From NCBI RefSeq assembly GCF_004364645.1, contig NZ_SOAW01000001.1, forward strand, positions 124,001 to 188,000: DNA of 64,000 nt, in the 5' to 3' direction. Position numbers and translations under genes: made by a program. This stretch comes from Naumannella halotolerans. GTDB taxonomy: Bacteria > Actinomycetota > Actinomycetes > Propionibacteriales > Propionibacteriaceae. Below the pieces are notes generated by a model. The model saw nothing but the letters and a program-made list of their open reading frames with translations. It searched no databases and had not been told where the DNA came from. Below are positions 55,877 to 63,116 of this stretch, piece by piece; positions within the stretch are counted from its first letter, which is position 1, and every line of letters starts with the position of its first letter.

Positions 55877-56007
55877 GGCAGACCGCTCCCGGTCGCGAAC
55901 TGCACGCGCGGTCATGCACGGTGTTGGCCAGTCCGCTCAGCAGGCCCAGTCGAAGGCCGGAGAAGTCGGCGACGGGCATCGCCGCGGGGGCTGTTCGGTG
56001 GCTTCGC

Positions 56008-56727
56008 TCACCGCTGTGCCCTGGACTCGGCGGCGCGCCAGGTGTGGGGTGCGATCGCCGCGGAGAACTCCTCGCGCAAGGACTTCGCGGCCGGGCCGCA
56101 TTCGAGATCGCGGGAATGGAATTCGGACTCGGGGTGATGCGGGCCGGAGGATTCGATGCGTCGGGCGAGTTCGTCGAGCGCGCGACGCCCGCGCAGGCGG
56201 CAGTCCGCGGCCTCCTCGGCCGAGAGCCGGATCAGTGCGCTGCTGTCGACGACCGTGACCGGTGAGTAACGGGCGCTGAGGAAGAGGTCCTCGCCGCGTC
56301 CGGCGAGGAACCACTCACCGGGTCGGTGATCGAGATAGCGCATCGACTGCTCGTGTGCGGTGATCCGCTCGGGATCGGCCCAGGACTCGATCGGCGGGAC
56401 CGGCTCCAGCGGATGCCGCAGGGCCTCGTTGTAGGAGCAGTACTCCACGGTGGGAGGGCCGCCGCGAACCAGGGTGAAGCAGATGATCCGGCCCGACCGG
56501 CCGTCGGGCAAGGCGACGGCAACGACGGTGTCGTCGTGCAGGACGACCCGGCCGCCACCGGGGAAGTGCAGATGACGCGATGCCAGGGTGGGGTCACCGA
56601 TCCGGAGATCCCGTACCTGTTCGTGAGATCCGCCGAAGGCCGCCACCAACCGCTGCACCTGGCGGGACGACTCGGAGCGTTCCATCGCATCGAGGACGAT
56701 TCCCAGCCGAGTGTTGGTCAGTGACAT
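56008..56727 (-). CDS. Hypothetical protein
   Basis: 239 residues, no family recognised. The first 50 residues are helical (RLGIVLDAMERSESSRQVQRLVAAFG). The middle is beta-rich, with HLHFPGGGRVVLHDDTVVAVALPDGRSGRIICFTLVRGGPP. A WADPERITAHEQSMRYLD helix follows and the C-terminal third is charged with scattered Cys/His. No signal peptide or membrane helix. It follows the alpha/beta hydrolase gene on the same strand with 17 nt between, so they are probably one unit. Codon use looks ordinary for the window. Confidence 0.6.
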   Translation of the reverse strand: MSLTNTRLGIVLDAMERSESSRQVQRLVAAFGGSHEQVRDLRIGDPTLASRHLHFPGGGRVVLHDDTVVAVALPDGRSGRIICFTLVRGGPPTVEYCSYNEALRHPLEPVPPIESWADPERITAHEQSMRYLDHRPGEWFLAGRGEDLFLSARYSPVTVVDSSALIRLSAEEAADCRLRGRRALDELARRIESSGPHHPESEFHSRDLECGPAAKSLREEFSAAIAPHTWRAAESRAQR

Positions 56728-56744
56728 GCCAGTAGCATCCCAGC

Positions 56745-57524
56745 TCAGAAGTTCTCCGCCCGGTGCAGCCAGTCGCGGACAAGTGCACCGACGACCTCCG
56801 GCTGCTCCAGGTGGAGGTTGTGCCCGGCACCGTCGAGGACGACGAAGGTGCCGTGCGGGTAATGGTGCTGGAAGGCCAGTCCGTCCTCGTACCCGACTAC
56901 CTGATCCTGCCTGCCGAAGAGGTGCAGGGCAGGTGCTGGGAAGGCTGATGCTGCCTCGGTCTCCGGTGAGTACGCGTCGGTGTAGGAAGCGCTCAGGCGA
57001 TCGAGCACGTGTTGATCGCAGCCACGTAGCCCCGGTAGGACGTACTCCTCGAAATCACGCAGCATCGTCGGTGTCTGCAGGACCGTCATCTCCTCGAAGG
57101 CACCTCGCCATTGCCCCGCCCGGTCAAGGACCTCGGGGTCGTGCACCACCACTTCGCGGGCGGGGAGTGTCCGGCGAGCATGATCCGGCTGGAGCACACC
57201 GGCGAGCGTGGCGACTCCCAGGCACTGTTCGGGTAGCGCATGACTGACATGGCGAGCCAGTAGCGCCCCGAAGGAGTTGCCGAGGATGGCGAACGGACCG
57301 TCGCCGACGGTCCGGACCACCTCGTCCAGCACGGTGTCGGCAAGTTGTCTCGGGGTGCGCTCACCGGTGTCGGTGGCTCGCTCGGCCCAAGGAAGGTCGA
57401 TGTAGATGCGCTGCCAGCGTTCGCTGCCGACGGATCGCTCCAACGGAAGCAGGATCCGGTGATCAACACCGAAACCATGAACCAGGAAGAGCGGAATGCC
57501 CTCACCGTGCACGGCTGCGATCAT
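56745..57524 (-). CDS. Alpha/beta hydrolase
   Basis: 259 residues with the alpha/beta hydrolase plan: oxyanion region FLVHGFGVDHR (about 13-23), nucleophile elbow AILGNSFGALLARHV with Ser near residue 85, acid in HLFGRQDQVVGYED (Asp about 206) and His in LDGAGHNLHLEQPE (about 235). A cap-like helical segment of about 90 residues lies between strand 6 and the acid. Substrate cannot be predicted. TAGGAT (complement of 57531-57536) ends 6 nt from the ATG, so the mRNA is probably leaderless. It is upstream of the hypothetical gene on the same strand. Confidence 0.85.
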   Translation of the reverse strand: MIAAVHGEGIPLFLVHGFGVDHRILLPLERSVGSERWQRIYIDLPWAERATDTGERTPRQLADTVLDEVVRTVGDGPFAILGNSFGALLARHVSHALPEQCLGVATLAGVLQPDHARRTLPAREVVVHDPEVLDRAGQWRGAFEEMTVLQTPTMLRDFEEYVLPGLRGCDQHVLDRLSASYTDAYSPETEAASAFPAPALHLFGRQDQVVGYEDGLAFQHHYPHGTFVVLDGAGHNLHLEQPEVVGALVRDWLHRAENF

Positions 57525-57552
57525 CGTCGGATCCTAGCTTCTCCGGACGCGC

Positions 57553-57583
57553 ACAAGGCCACGTCCTGGGGACGTGGCCTTGT
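57553..57583. terminator. Hairpin terminator downstream of the LLM fragment
   Basis: A perfect 14-bp stem, ACAAGGCCACGTCC (57553-57566) with 57570-57583, loop TGG. It stands 3 nt beyond the stop of the flavin oxidoreductase fragment on the minus strand, its original terminator. Confidence 0.8.
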
Positions 57584-57586
57584 GGT

Positions 57587-58366
57587 TCAGCGCCAGCCGA
57601 GTTCGGGTGCGACCTGGGTGAGGATGCTCTCGATCACGTGGGCGTTGTAGTCGACGCCGAGCTGGTTCGGCACCGTCAACAACAAGGTGTCGGCCTCGGC
57701 GATCGCTTCGTCCTCGGCGAGTTCCTTCGCCAGCACATCGGGTTCGGCGGCATAGCTGCGGCCGAAGATCGACTTGGTGGAGTCGATCACACCGATCTGG
57801 TCGTTGGTGTCACGGTCGCTGCCGAAGTAGGCGCGGTCGGTGTCGTTGACCAGGGCGAAGATGCTGCGGCTGACCGAGGTACGCGGTTCGCGCTCGTGGC
57901 CGGCCTCCTTCCACGCCTCCCGGAAGGTACGGATCTGCTTCGCCTGCTGGACGTGGAAGGGCTCGTTGCTCTCGTGGTCTTTCAGCGTCGACGACATCAG
58001 GTTCATACCCAGCTTCGCCGCCCAGCGAGCCGTGGCATCCGAACCGGCACCCCACCAGATCCGGTCGCGCAAGCCCTCCGAATGCGGCTCCAGACGCAGC
58101 AGGCCCGGCGGGTTGGGGAACATCGGGCGCGGATTCGGTCGGGCGAATCCCTCACCCTTCAGCAGTTCGAGGAAGACCTCGGTGTGGTTGCGGGCCATAT
58201 CGGCATCCGACTGGCCCTCGGCCGGGGCGTAACCGAAGTAGCGCCAACCGTCGATCACCTGCTCGGGCGATCCCCGGCTGATGCCCAGTTGCAGCCTGCC
58301 ACCGGAGATCAGGTCGGCCGAGCCGGCGTCCTCGGTCATGTAGAACGGGTTCTCGTAGCGCATATC
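57587..58366 (-). pseudogene. C-terminal part of an interrupted LLM-class flavin-dependent oxidoreductase
   Basis: Encodes 258 residues from MRYENPFYMTEDAGSADLISGGRLQLGISRGSPEQV to the normal C-terminus TVPNQLGVDYNAHVIESILTQVAPELGWR. Luciferase-like monooxygenases of this subgroup are about 340-350 residues; the first 80 or so, including the first strands of the barrel, are missing here. The missing start (VKNIGFLSFGHWTPSP...) is found on the same strand at 60078-60242, separated by 1.7 kb of unrelated DNA. The internal ATG could still be translated, but a truncated barrel is unlikely to be active. The gap is an insertion/replacement rather than a simple frameshift. Confidence 0.85.
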
Positions 58367-58448
58367 GGTGTTATGACACCCGAAAGGTCATTTCGCCCAA
58401 GCTGTTCAACCACTAGTACGTCTGTGCGCCCGCCTGTAGCATCGGCTC

Positions 58449-58820
58449 ATGATCACTTCAATAGCTTCAGCCGTACTCTACGTTAGCGATCAAGACTCCG
58501 CACTGGAGTTCTACAGGGACATTCTCGGCTTCGCTGTAGTCATGGATGCCGATATGGGTGAAGGTTCACGTTGGTTGGAGGTCAAGCCTGGCGAGGCTCA
58601 GTCGTCCATCGTGCTCGCCTCGGCTGAATCGTTCGGAAAGCAGCCCGGCGACGGCGCATTCCTGACGTTCGCGGCTGACGATGTCGCGGCCACAGTCGAA
58701 GAATTGCGTGCCCGCGGCGCGACGACCTCCGATGTAACACGCGAACCTTGGGGCACCTATGCAACAGTCGACGCTCCCGATGGTCACAAGCTCCAGTTCA
58801 ACCAGCGTCCTCAGAATTGA
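58449..58820 (+). CDS. VOC/glyoxalase family protein
   Basis: 123 residues of the vicinal-oxygen-chelate superfamily: SAVLYVSDQDSALEFYRDILGFAVVMDADMGEGSRWLEVKP at the N-terminus and the second beta-alpha-beta-beta-beta unit AFLTFAADDVAATVEELRARGATTSD...WGTYATVDAPDGHKLQFNQ. Members are glyoxalases, dioxygenases or resistance proteins; the terminal Glu metal ligand of glyoxalases is Gln here (LQFNQ), so the activity is uncertain. TAGCAT (58437-58442) ends 6 nt before the ATG (leaderless pattern). First gene of the inserted island. Confidence 0.85.
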   Translation: MITSIASAVLYVSDQDSALEFYRDILGFAVVMDADMGEGSRWLEVKPGEAQSSIVLASAESFGKQPGDGAFLTFAADDVAATVEELRARGATTSDVTREPWGTYATVDAPDGHKLQFNQRPQN

Positions 58821-58955
58821 CTATCCTCGGCGTTGTCGCGCTATCGGAGTTGTGCGATACCTAAGACGAAAATGACAGCAGAGATTCACTCCGATGAGAT
58901 GGCGAGGTGGGCTGTGTATCGCTGGGATTTTTTCATCACATCTGCCCGCCGAAAC

Positions 58956-59429
58956 TTAGCCCGGTGCATTGAGATTAACGATTGTTGAGTGGATCTGCCA
59001 GAACATCGACCAAGGCAGAGGTGTCCCGAGCGCGGACCCTTCGAAGAATGTAAGGTGCACAGGCCAACCATCGCGATAAGACCTGACGAGGTCGGCGAGG
59101 CCGGAGTGCGTCAACGTGAGCGATGTGGCATCGCCATAAGGAGCCAGGCTCCACGTGACATCGGTGCGCGGCTCATCGGGGAACTTCCACGAATAGGTCA
59201 ACGCACGCAAGACTTCAGACTTCACAACCGTCGACTCACATAGATACCCGTCGCCATGGTCTATCGCGAACGACGACCCCGAGGAAATCGAGCCAGAGAC
59301 GACCGTGCCAAGCCACTCTCCAATGTGAGACGGCGTGGTCAGAGTCTCCCACGTTCGAACGACTGGAGCGTCGATGACCCACTCGACATGCAACTCTGAT
59401 TCGTCGGTCTCGATCGAAGTTAACGGCAT
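58956..59429 (-). CDS. SRPBCC (AHSA1-like) family protein
   Basis: 157 residues of the START/AHSA1 type: HVEWVIDAPVVRTWETLTTPSHIGEWLGTVVSGSISSGSSFAIDHGDGY, then VVKSEVLRALTYSWKFPDEPRTDVTWSLAP and TLTHSGLADLVRSYRDGWPVHLTFFEGSALG, the classic order. Such proteins bind hydrophobic ligands; the role is unknown. Its third codon is TTA, a codon almost certainly rare in this GC-rich genome. TAGCGT (complement of 59436-59441) ends 6 nt before the ATG. Second gene of the island. Confidence 0.85.
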   Translation of the reverse strand: MPLTSIETDESELHVEWVIDAPVVRTWETLTTPSHIGEWLGTVVSGSISSGSSFAIDHGDGYLCESTVVKSEVLRALTYSWKFPDEPRTDVTWSLAPYGDATSLTLTHSGLADLVRSYRDGWPVHLTFFEGSALGTPLPWSMFWQIHSTIVNLNAPG

Positions 59430-59497
59430 CTAATCACGCTATCGCAAGGTGTGCTTCGCCGTCACTGTATGCCATCGCCAGTCATTCCCTCGTCGCC

Positions 59498-59869
59498 TCA
59501 GTTCCCGAACCAGATGCTCGGGATGTCTTCTGCGCACGTCGACAAATCGAGGTACCGGAGAATAGTTCCGTCACAATCTACTGCACCATACTTGCCGACC
59601 GGCACGTTCATCGGCGGTATGACCCAAGAGCTAGTGCCGCCGAGGCCGATCGTCGACAAGTCGTCGACTAGCAGCACTGGACCCGCCCCAAGAGCTCGCT
59701 CTGAAGGGTCGTCTTCAACCATCACAAAAGCGCGCTCATTCGCTCCGACAATCGCCGTCTGCGGATCCGGCCTCCACAGAATCTCGAGACTTCCCCCAAC
59801 GTAAGCGGCGACAGTCCGCGCAAGATCATTCGTGGGAATCATGGTGAAAGCGTGCGCGAGAATCTTCAT
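59498..59869 (-). CDS. VOC-like small protein
   Basis: 123 residues resembling a single VOC domain: MKILAHAFTMIPTNDLARTVAAYVGGSLEILWRPDPQTAIVGANERAFVMVEDD at the N-terminus, and a second half with VLLVDDLSTI, VIPPMNVPVGKYGAVDCDGTILRYLDLS, which fits the metal-side strand pattern of the fold loosely. No catalytic assignment possible. GAGGG precedes the ATG at the usual spacing. Third gene of the island, same strand as the SRPBCC gene, 68 nt upstream of it. Confidence 0.6.
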   Translation of the reverse strand: MKILAHAFTMIPTNDLARTVAAYVGGSLEILWRPDPQTAIVGANERAFVMVEDDPSERALGAGPVLLVDDLSTIGLGGTSSWVIPPMNVPVGKYGAVDCDGTILRYLDLSTCAEDIPSIWFGN

Positions 59870-60077
59870 AACTCAGCCCTCAACTGCTGAACTGGGACTC
59901 GACACCGTCGTCGAAGTCTTCAAAGCTCACTGTAGCGTGTTTCGATGTTGTGGCACCGGTTCCTCCAGTGCGCCGCTTTCGATCACCCCAGGGTGCTACT
60001 TCTGGTCGGATCGCTCATAGTCGATGAACTGCGCATCGTCGTTGACGGAGGTTCCCCGGTATTCCTGTTGCTGTCCA

Positions 60078-60242
60078 CTGGCGGGCGTAGTGGTGCACCC
60101 GGAAGTAGGCGCCGTCGGCGCCGAGTTCCTCGGCGGCGACAGCCAGGTCGATGGACTGCAGTAGTACATCGGAGGCACTGCGGGTGCCGGAGTGCGGGGA
60201 CGGCGTCCAGTGGCCGAACGACAGGAATCCAATGTTCTTCAC
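60078..60242 (-). pseudogene. N-terminal fragment of the interrupted LLM-class oxidoreductase
   Basis: 55 codons reading VKNIGFLSFGHWTPSP, SGTRSASDVLLQSIDLAVAA, EELGADGAYFRVHHYARQ, the N-terminal strand and helix of the same luciferase-like subgroup as the fragment at 57587-58366. Homology ends at ARQ, after which the frame runs into unrelated residues and stops at 60015. The start is GTG at 60242 (an upstream TTG is in frame). Together the two fragments miss about 27 residues of the family. Confidence 0.8.
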
Positions 60243-60385
60243 ATACTGTTGAACGATCAACCGGTGGATTTATTCCCGACGGTGACGGCGGACGCGCACC
60301 CGAACAGGTTCGGCCCGGCTCCGATGTGGCAGGCTGGCCCGGCAGCTCGGACGAGTTCTGCCATGGCGCGACGAAGGGGCCGACG

Positions 60386-61048
60386 ATGCCGACCATCACC
60401 CGTACCGACACCGCCTGGGTGTTCGACCTCGGTGCCGACGAGAACCGCTTCTCACCCCCGTGGCTGGACTCGGCGGAGGATCAGCTCGGACAGGTCGCCG
60501 CCGATCCCGAGGTGCTGCCGCTGATCACCAGTGGCCAGGACAAGTTCTTCTCCAACGGCCTCGACCTGGAGTGGGTGTTGGCCAATCGCGACCAGTTCCA
60601 CGACTACGTCGCGCGTACCGAACGCTTCCTGGCTGCGGTACTGACCCTGCCGGTGCCGACCATCGCCGCGATCAACGGCCACGCGTTCGGAGCCGGCGCG
60701 ATGCTGGCGATGTGTCACGACCAGCGGGTGATGCGAACGGACCGAGGTTTCTTCTGCCTGCCGGAGGTGGATCTGCCGCTGCCCTTCACTCCCGGGATGC
60801 AGGCACTGCTGACCAGCACCCTGCCCGCCTCCACCGCCCGGGTGGCGATGACCACCGGCCGCCGTTTCGGTGGTGAGGCGGCGGTGGCTGCCGGCATTGT
60901 CGAGGCGGCGGTGACGATCGAGGAACTGCCGGCGACCGCAGCGGCGATGGTCGAGGGTCTGGCAGGCAAGGATGCGGCCAACCTCGGCAACATCAAGTCG
61001 GCACTGTTCGCCGAGGTGGTGGCCAAGCTCGGTTCGACCGCGGAGTGA
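60386..61048 (+). CDS. Enoyl-CoA hydratase/isomerase family protein
   Basis: 220 residues of the crotonase fold. The oxyanion-hole segments are SGQDKFFSNGLDLEW (about 50-64) and TIAAINGHAFGAGAMLAMCHDQRVM (about 93-117). The DRGFFCLPEVDLPLPFTPGM stretch with Glu and two Pro resembles the delta3-delta2-enoyl-CoA isomerase (ECI/PECI-like) subgroup rather than classical hydratase. CGAAGGGGCC precedes the chosen ATG; the long in-frame extension upstream is the opposite strand of the LLM fragment. Substrate is inferred to be an unsaturated acyl-CoA. Confidence 0.85.
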   Translation: MPTITRTDTAWVFDLGADENRFSPPWLDSAEDQLGQVAADPEVLPLITSGQDKFFSNGLDLEWVLANRDQFHDYVARTERFLAAVLTLPVPTIAAINGHAFGAGAMLAMCHDQRVMRTDRGFFCLPEVDLPLPFTPGMQALLTSTLPASTARVAMTTGRRFGGEAAVAAGIVEAAVTIEELPATAAAMVEGLAGKDAANLGNIKSALFAEVVAKLGSTAE

Positions 61049-61085
61049 TCACCGGGAGACCGGCGGGTACGCCTCGGGCAGCGGT

Positions 61086-61742
61086 TCAGGCGGAGTAGGC
61101 GGCGACGCTGATCGCGGCGTAGTGGCAGGCGAAGGCCAGCACGGTGCACAGGTGGAAGATCTCGTGGAAGCCGAACCACTGTGGTGACGGGTTCGGGGCC
61201 TTGCGTGCATAGACGAGTGCGCCGAGGGAGTAGAGCAGGCCGCCGGCGATGATCAACCCGACGACCAGCGGTCCGCCGTTGTCCCAGAACGGTTTCAGCC
61301 AGCCGACCGCCGCCCAGCCGACCGCCAGGTACAGCAGGGTGTAGAACCAGCGCGGTGCGCTGAGCCAGAAGATCCGCGACAACAGGCCGAGGATCGCCGC
61401 ACCCCAGACCAGCCCGAGCAGCCACCACCGGTCGGCGCCGTCGAGCAGCAGCAGGGCCATCGGGGTGTAGGTGGCGGCGATGAAGATGAAGATGTTGGCG
61501 TGATCCATCCGTCGCAGGATCGCCGAGCCCTTGGTTCCCCAGCTGAAGCGGTGGTAGATCGCACTCGTACCGAAGAGCAGCACCGAGGCGGCCAGGAAGA
61601 CCGCACCGCCGATCTTGCCCGGCTGGGTCGGGGCGAAGATCACCAGGACGATCCCGGCGGCCAGCGACAGCGGCAACATGGCCGCATGCAGCCAGCCGCG
61701 CAGCTTGGGTTTGAGTGGGGCCAAACCCATGTCGGCTGTCAT
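61086..61742 (-). CDS. Hemolysin III family membrane protein
   Basis: 218 residues with seven hydrophobic segments of the YqfA/Hly-III (PAQR-like) family. Conserved residues: SAIYHRFSWG (about 60-69), MDHANIFIFIAATYTPMALLL with Asp/His, and HEIFHLCTVLAFACHYAAI near the C-terminus, which together form the metal site proposed for PAQR proteins. It is divergent from the Z-prenyl diphosphate synthase gene, as in M. tuberculosis Rv1085c/Rv1086. GAGGGGCGACG precedes the ATG. The tandem TTACGG palindrome lies 38 nt upstream. Confidence 0.9.
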   Translation of the reverse strand: MTADMGLAPLKPKLRGWLHAAMLPLSLAAGIVLVIFAPTQPGKIGGAVFLAASVLLFGTSAIYHRFSWGTKGSAILRRMDHANIFIFIAATYTPMALLLLDGADRWWLLGLVWGAAILGLLSRIFWLSAPRWFYTLLYLAVGWAAVGWLKPFWDNGGPLVVGLIIAGGLLYSLGALVYARKAPNPSPQWFGFHEIFHLCTVLAFACHYAAISVAAYSA

Positions 61743-61779
61743 CGTCGCCCCTCGCTCTGCAGCATCCTGCAGCTAAAAC

Positions 61780-61808
61780 TTACGGAACCGTAACTTACGG
61801 TCTCGTAG
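61780..61808. promoter_or_regulatory. Tandem palindromic operator between hlyIII-type and prenyl synthase genes
   Basis: TTACGG-AA-CCGTAA (61780-61793) is followed after one base by the partly symmetric TTACGGTCTCGTAG (61795-61808). A 15-bp register of half-sites suggests a cooperative TetR-type binding site over the hemolysin III promoter. Confidence 0.6.
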
Positions 61809-61879
61809 GTAGCGTATCCCCTTCATCACCGGAGGCAAGCACACATCGGCGATCCCAGCACTGGTCTAGTCTTTCGGTT

Positions 61880-62713
61880 GTGTCGAGCATCCTCACCGGG
61901 CCCCTGCGTGCGCTGCAACGCCTGCGCGACCGGGTCTCCGGGATGCGCCCGCCGGACCTGTTCTACTCCACCTACGAACATCGGCTGCTGGCCGAACTGG
62001 ACACCGACAAACTGCCCCAGCATGTTGCGGTGATGGCCGACGGGAACCGTCGCTGGGCCCGACTGAACGCCCCCGGGCAACCGCTGGCAGCCGGTTACCG
62101 CGCCGGTGCAGACCGTTTGGAGGAATTCGTCGACTGGTGCGCCGAGGCAGGGATCGGACTCGTCACCTTGTGGGTGCTGTCCACCGACAACCTGCGCCGC
62201 GCCGACGCCTCGGAGCTCGGGCCACTGCTGGAGGTGATCGCCGAACTGGTCGAGGAGCTCGCCGACAATGGCCATCGGCGGGTGCAGCTGGTGGGGGCGC
62301 TCGACCTGTTGCCGATCGAGGTACGGCAACGATTGCAGGCCGCCGAACGCCGCAGCAGTGCCGATGCGCCGATCCACGTCAACATCGCCATCTCCTACGG
62401 CGGACGACACGAACTGCGGGACGCCTTCCGGTCCCTGCTGGCCGATCAGGCGAGCAAGGGCGTCAGTACCGCCGAGTTGGCCGACATCCTGGAGATCGAG
62501 GACATCGCCGACCACCTCTACACCGCCGGTCAGCCCGATCCGGACCTGGTGATCCGGACCTCCGGTGAGCAGCGGATGTCGGGATTCCTGATCTGGCAGT
62601 CGGTGCACAGTGAGTTCTACTTCTGTGAGGCCCTGTGGCCCGACTTCCGCAAGGTCGACTTCGTCCGGGCGCTGCGCTCGTACTCCCAGCGGGAGCGTCG
62701 CTTCGGACGCTGA
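61880..62713 (+). CDS. uppS: Z-prenyl (undecaprenyl-type) diphosphate synthase
   Basis: 277 residues, cis-prenyltransferase family. The catalytic Asp is in HVAVMADGNRRWARLN (about 50-65), followed by GYRAGADRLEEFVDWC, VTLWVLSTDNLRR, ISYGGRHELRDAFR and RTSGEQRMSGFLIWQ with YFCEALWPDFRKVDF. It makes Z-polyprenyl diphosphates for cell-wall carriers; mycobacteria have a short-chain Z-farnesyl synthase (Rv1086) in the same position beside hemolysin III, so chain length is uncertain. GTG start with TAGTCT (61867-61872) 7 nt upstream: probably leaderless. Confidence 0.88.
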   Translation: MSSILTGPLRALQRLRDRVSGMRPPDLFYSTYEHRLLAELDTDKLPQHVAVMADGNRRWARLNAPGQPLAAGYRAGADRLEEFVDWCAEAGIGLVTLWVLSTDNLRRADASELGPLLEVIAELVEELADNGHRRVQLVGALDLLPIEVRQRLQAAERRSSADAPIHVNIAISYGGRHELRDAFRSLLADQASKGVSTAELADILEIEDIADHLYTAGQPDPDLVIRTSGEQRMSGFLIWQSVHSEFYFCEALWPDFRKVDFVRALRSYSQRERRFGR

Positions 62714-62892
62714 GCGGTATCGGCGGTTCACCGCGCGTGTTGTGGTCGGCTGTCGATCCTGCGAGGTGTCCAACTCGCTGTAACGAAACGTTCATCCGCA
62801 ACCGGGCGAGTCGGTGTGTCGTACCCCGCCGGGCGCCGTAGCGTCTGTGCCGTGACCGGTGGGGAAGCCGGTCACCCGGAAGGAAGTCATCC

Positions 62893-63066
62893 ATGACAGA
62901 CCCGGCAGGACACGGTCGCTGGACCGTGCAGCCCCGGGCCCGCGTTCGGCACGAGGTGTCGATCACGGGAGCGGGGGAGAGGTGTTGCGGCCGAGCCGCC
63001 GTACCACCCCCGATCTGCCGTGCAGGGGCATCACCAGCCCCCGACCAATCCCGGCCCATCACCTGA
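62893..63066 (+). CDS. Possible small ORF in the phoH2 leader
   Basis: 57 codons with a good ribosome binding site (GGAAGGAAG, 6 nt before the ATG). The product, TDPAGHGRWTVQPRARVRH then ...GERCCGRAAVPPPIC..., is basic with three Cys and resembles no family I know. In mycobacteria phoH2 is preceded by a small antitoxin gene (phoAT), and this ORF stands in that place. However the segment also contains several hairpins (8-bp stem GTGACCGG/CCGGTCAC at 62852-62874 just upstream), so it may instead be a structured leader. Either reading is inference. Confidence 0.35.
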   Translation: MTDPAGHGRWTVQPRARVRHEVSITGAGERCCGRAAVPPPICRAGASPAPDQSRPIT

Positions 63067-63070
63067 AAAG

Positions 63071-63102
63071 GTGGGGCCGGACTCGGTGAGGTGCGGCCCC
63101 AC
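63071..63102 (+). terminator. Hairpin immediately upstream of phoH2
   Basis: GTGGGGCCG (63071-63079) pairs with CGGCCCCAC (63094-63102), 14-nt loop, ending 14 nt before the GTG of phoH2, right after the small ORF stop. It could be a terminator/attenuator or sequester the ribosome binding site region. Confidence 0.45.
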
Positions 63103-63116
63103 GGCGAGGACAAACC

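Larger units (their letters stand above)
58367..60077. other. AT-richer inserted island carrying VOC, SRPBCC and VOC-like genes
   Basis: About 1.7 kb lying exactly between the two halves of the LLM oxidoreductase gene, visibly more A+T-rich than its flanks (for example 58820-58990). It holds three small genes in mixed orientation and no transposase or integrase. Its left edge carries the palindrome GGTGTTATGACACC (58367-58380). Roughly 27 codons of the target gene are gone, so the event replaced rather than purely inserted sequence. No clear terminal repeats, target duplication or attC site was found. Confidence 0.75.

Noticed and set aside
55914-56265. Two + strand frames opposite the 3' end of the hypothetical gene
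   Set aside because: Arg/Pro-rich composition, no ribosome binding site, overlap the better-supported minus-strand gene and gap.
58821-60077. Integron gene cassettes with attC sites, suggested by small VOC/SRPBCC genes in mixed orientation
   Set aside because: No GTTRRRY/RYYYAAC core pairs in the right arrangement were found and no integron integrase is in the window.
62852-62880. GGGGAAGCCGGTCA, similar to part of a cobalamin riboswitch
   Set aside because: The GCCACTG-type core and the expected domain order are absent and the downstream gene (phoH2) is not B12-related.
62990-63060. Two five-C runs that recall the actinobacterial 6C RNA
   Set aside because: The runs are too short and I could not form the two required C-loop hairpins convincingly.
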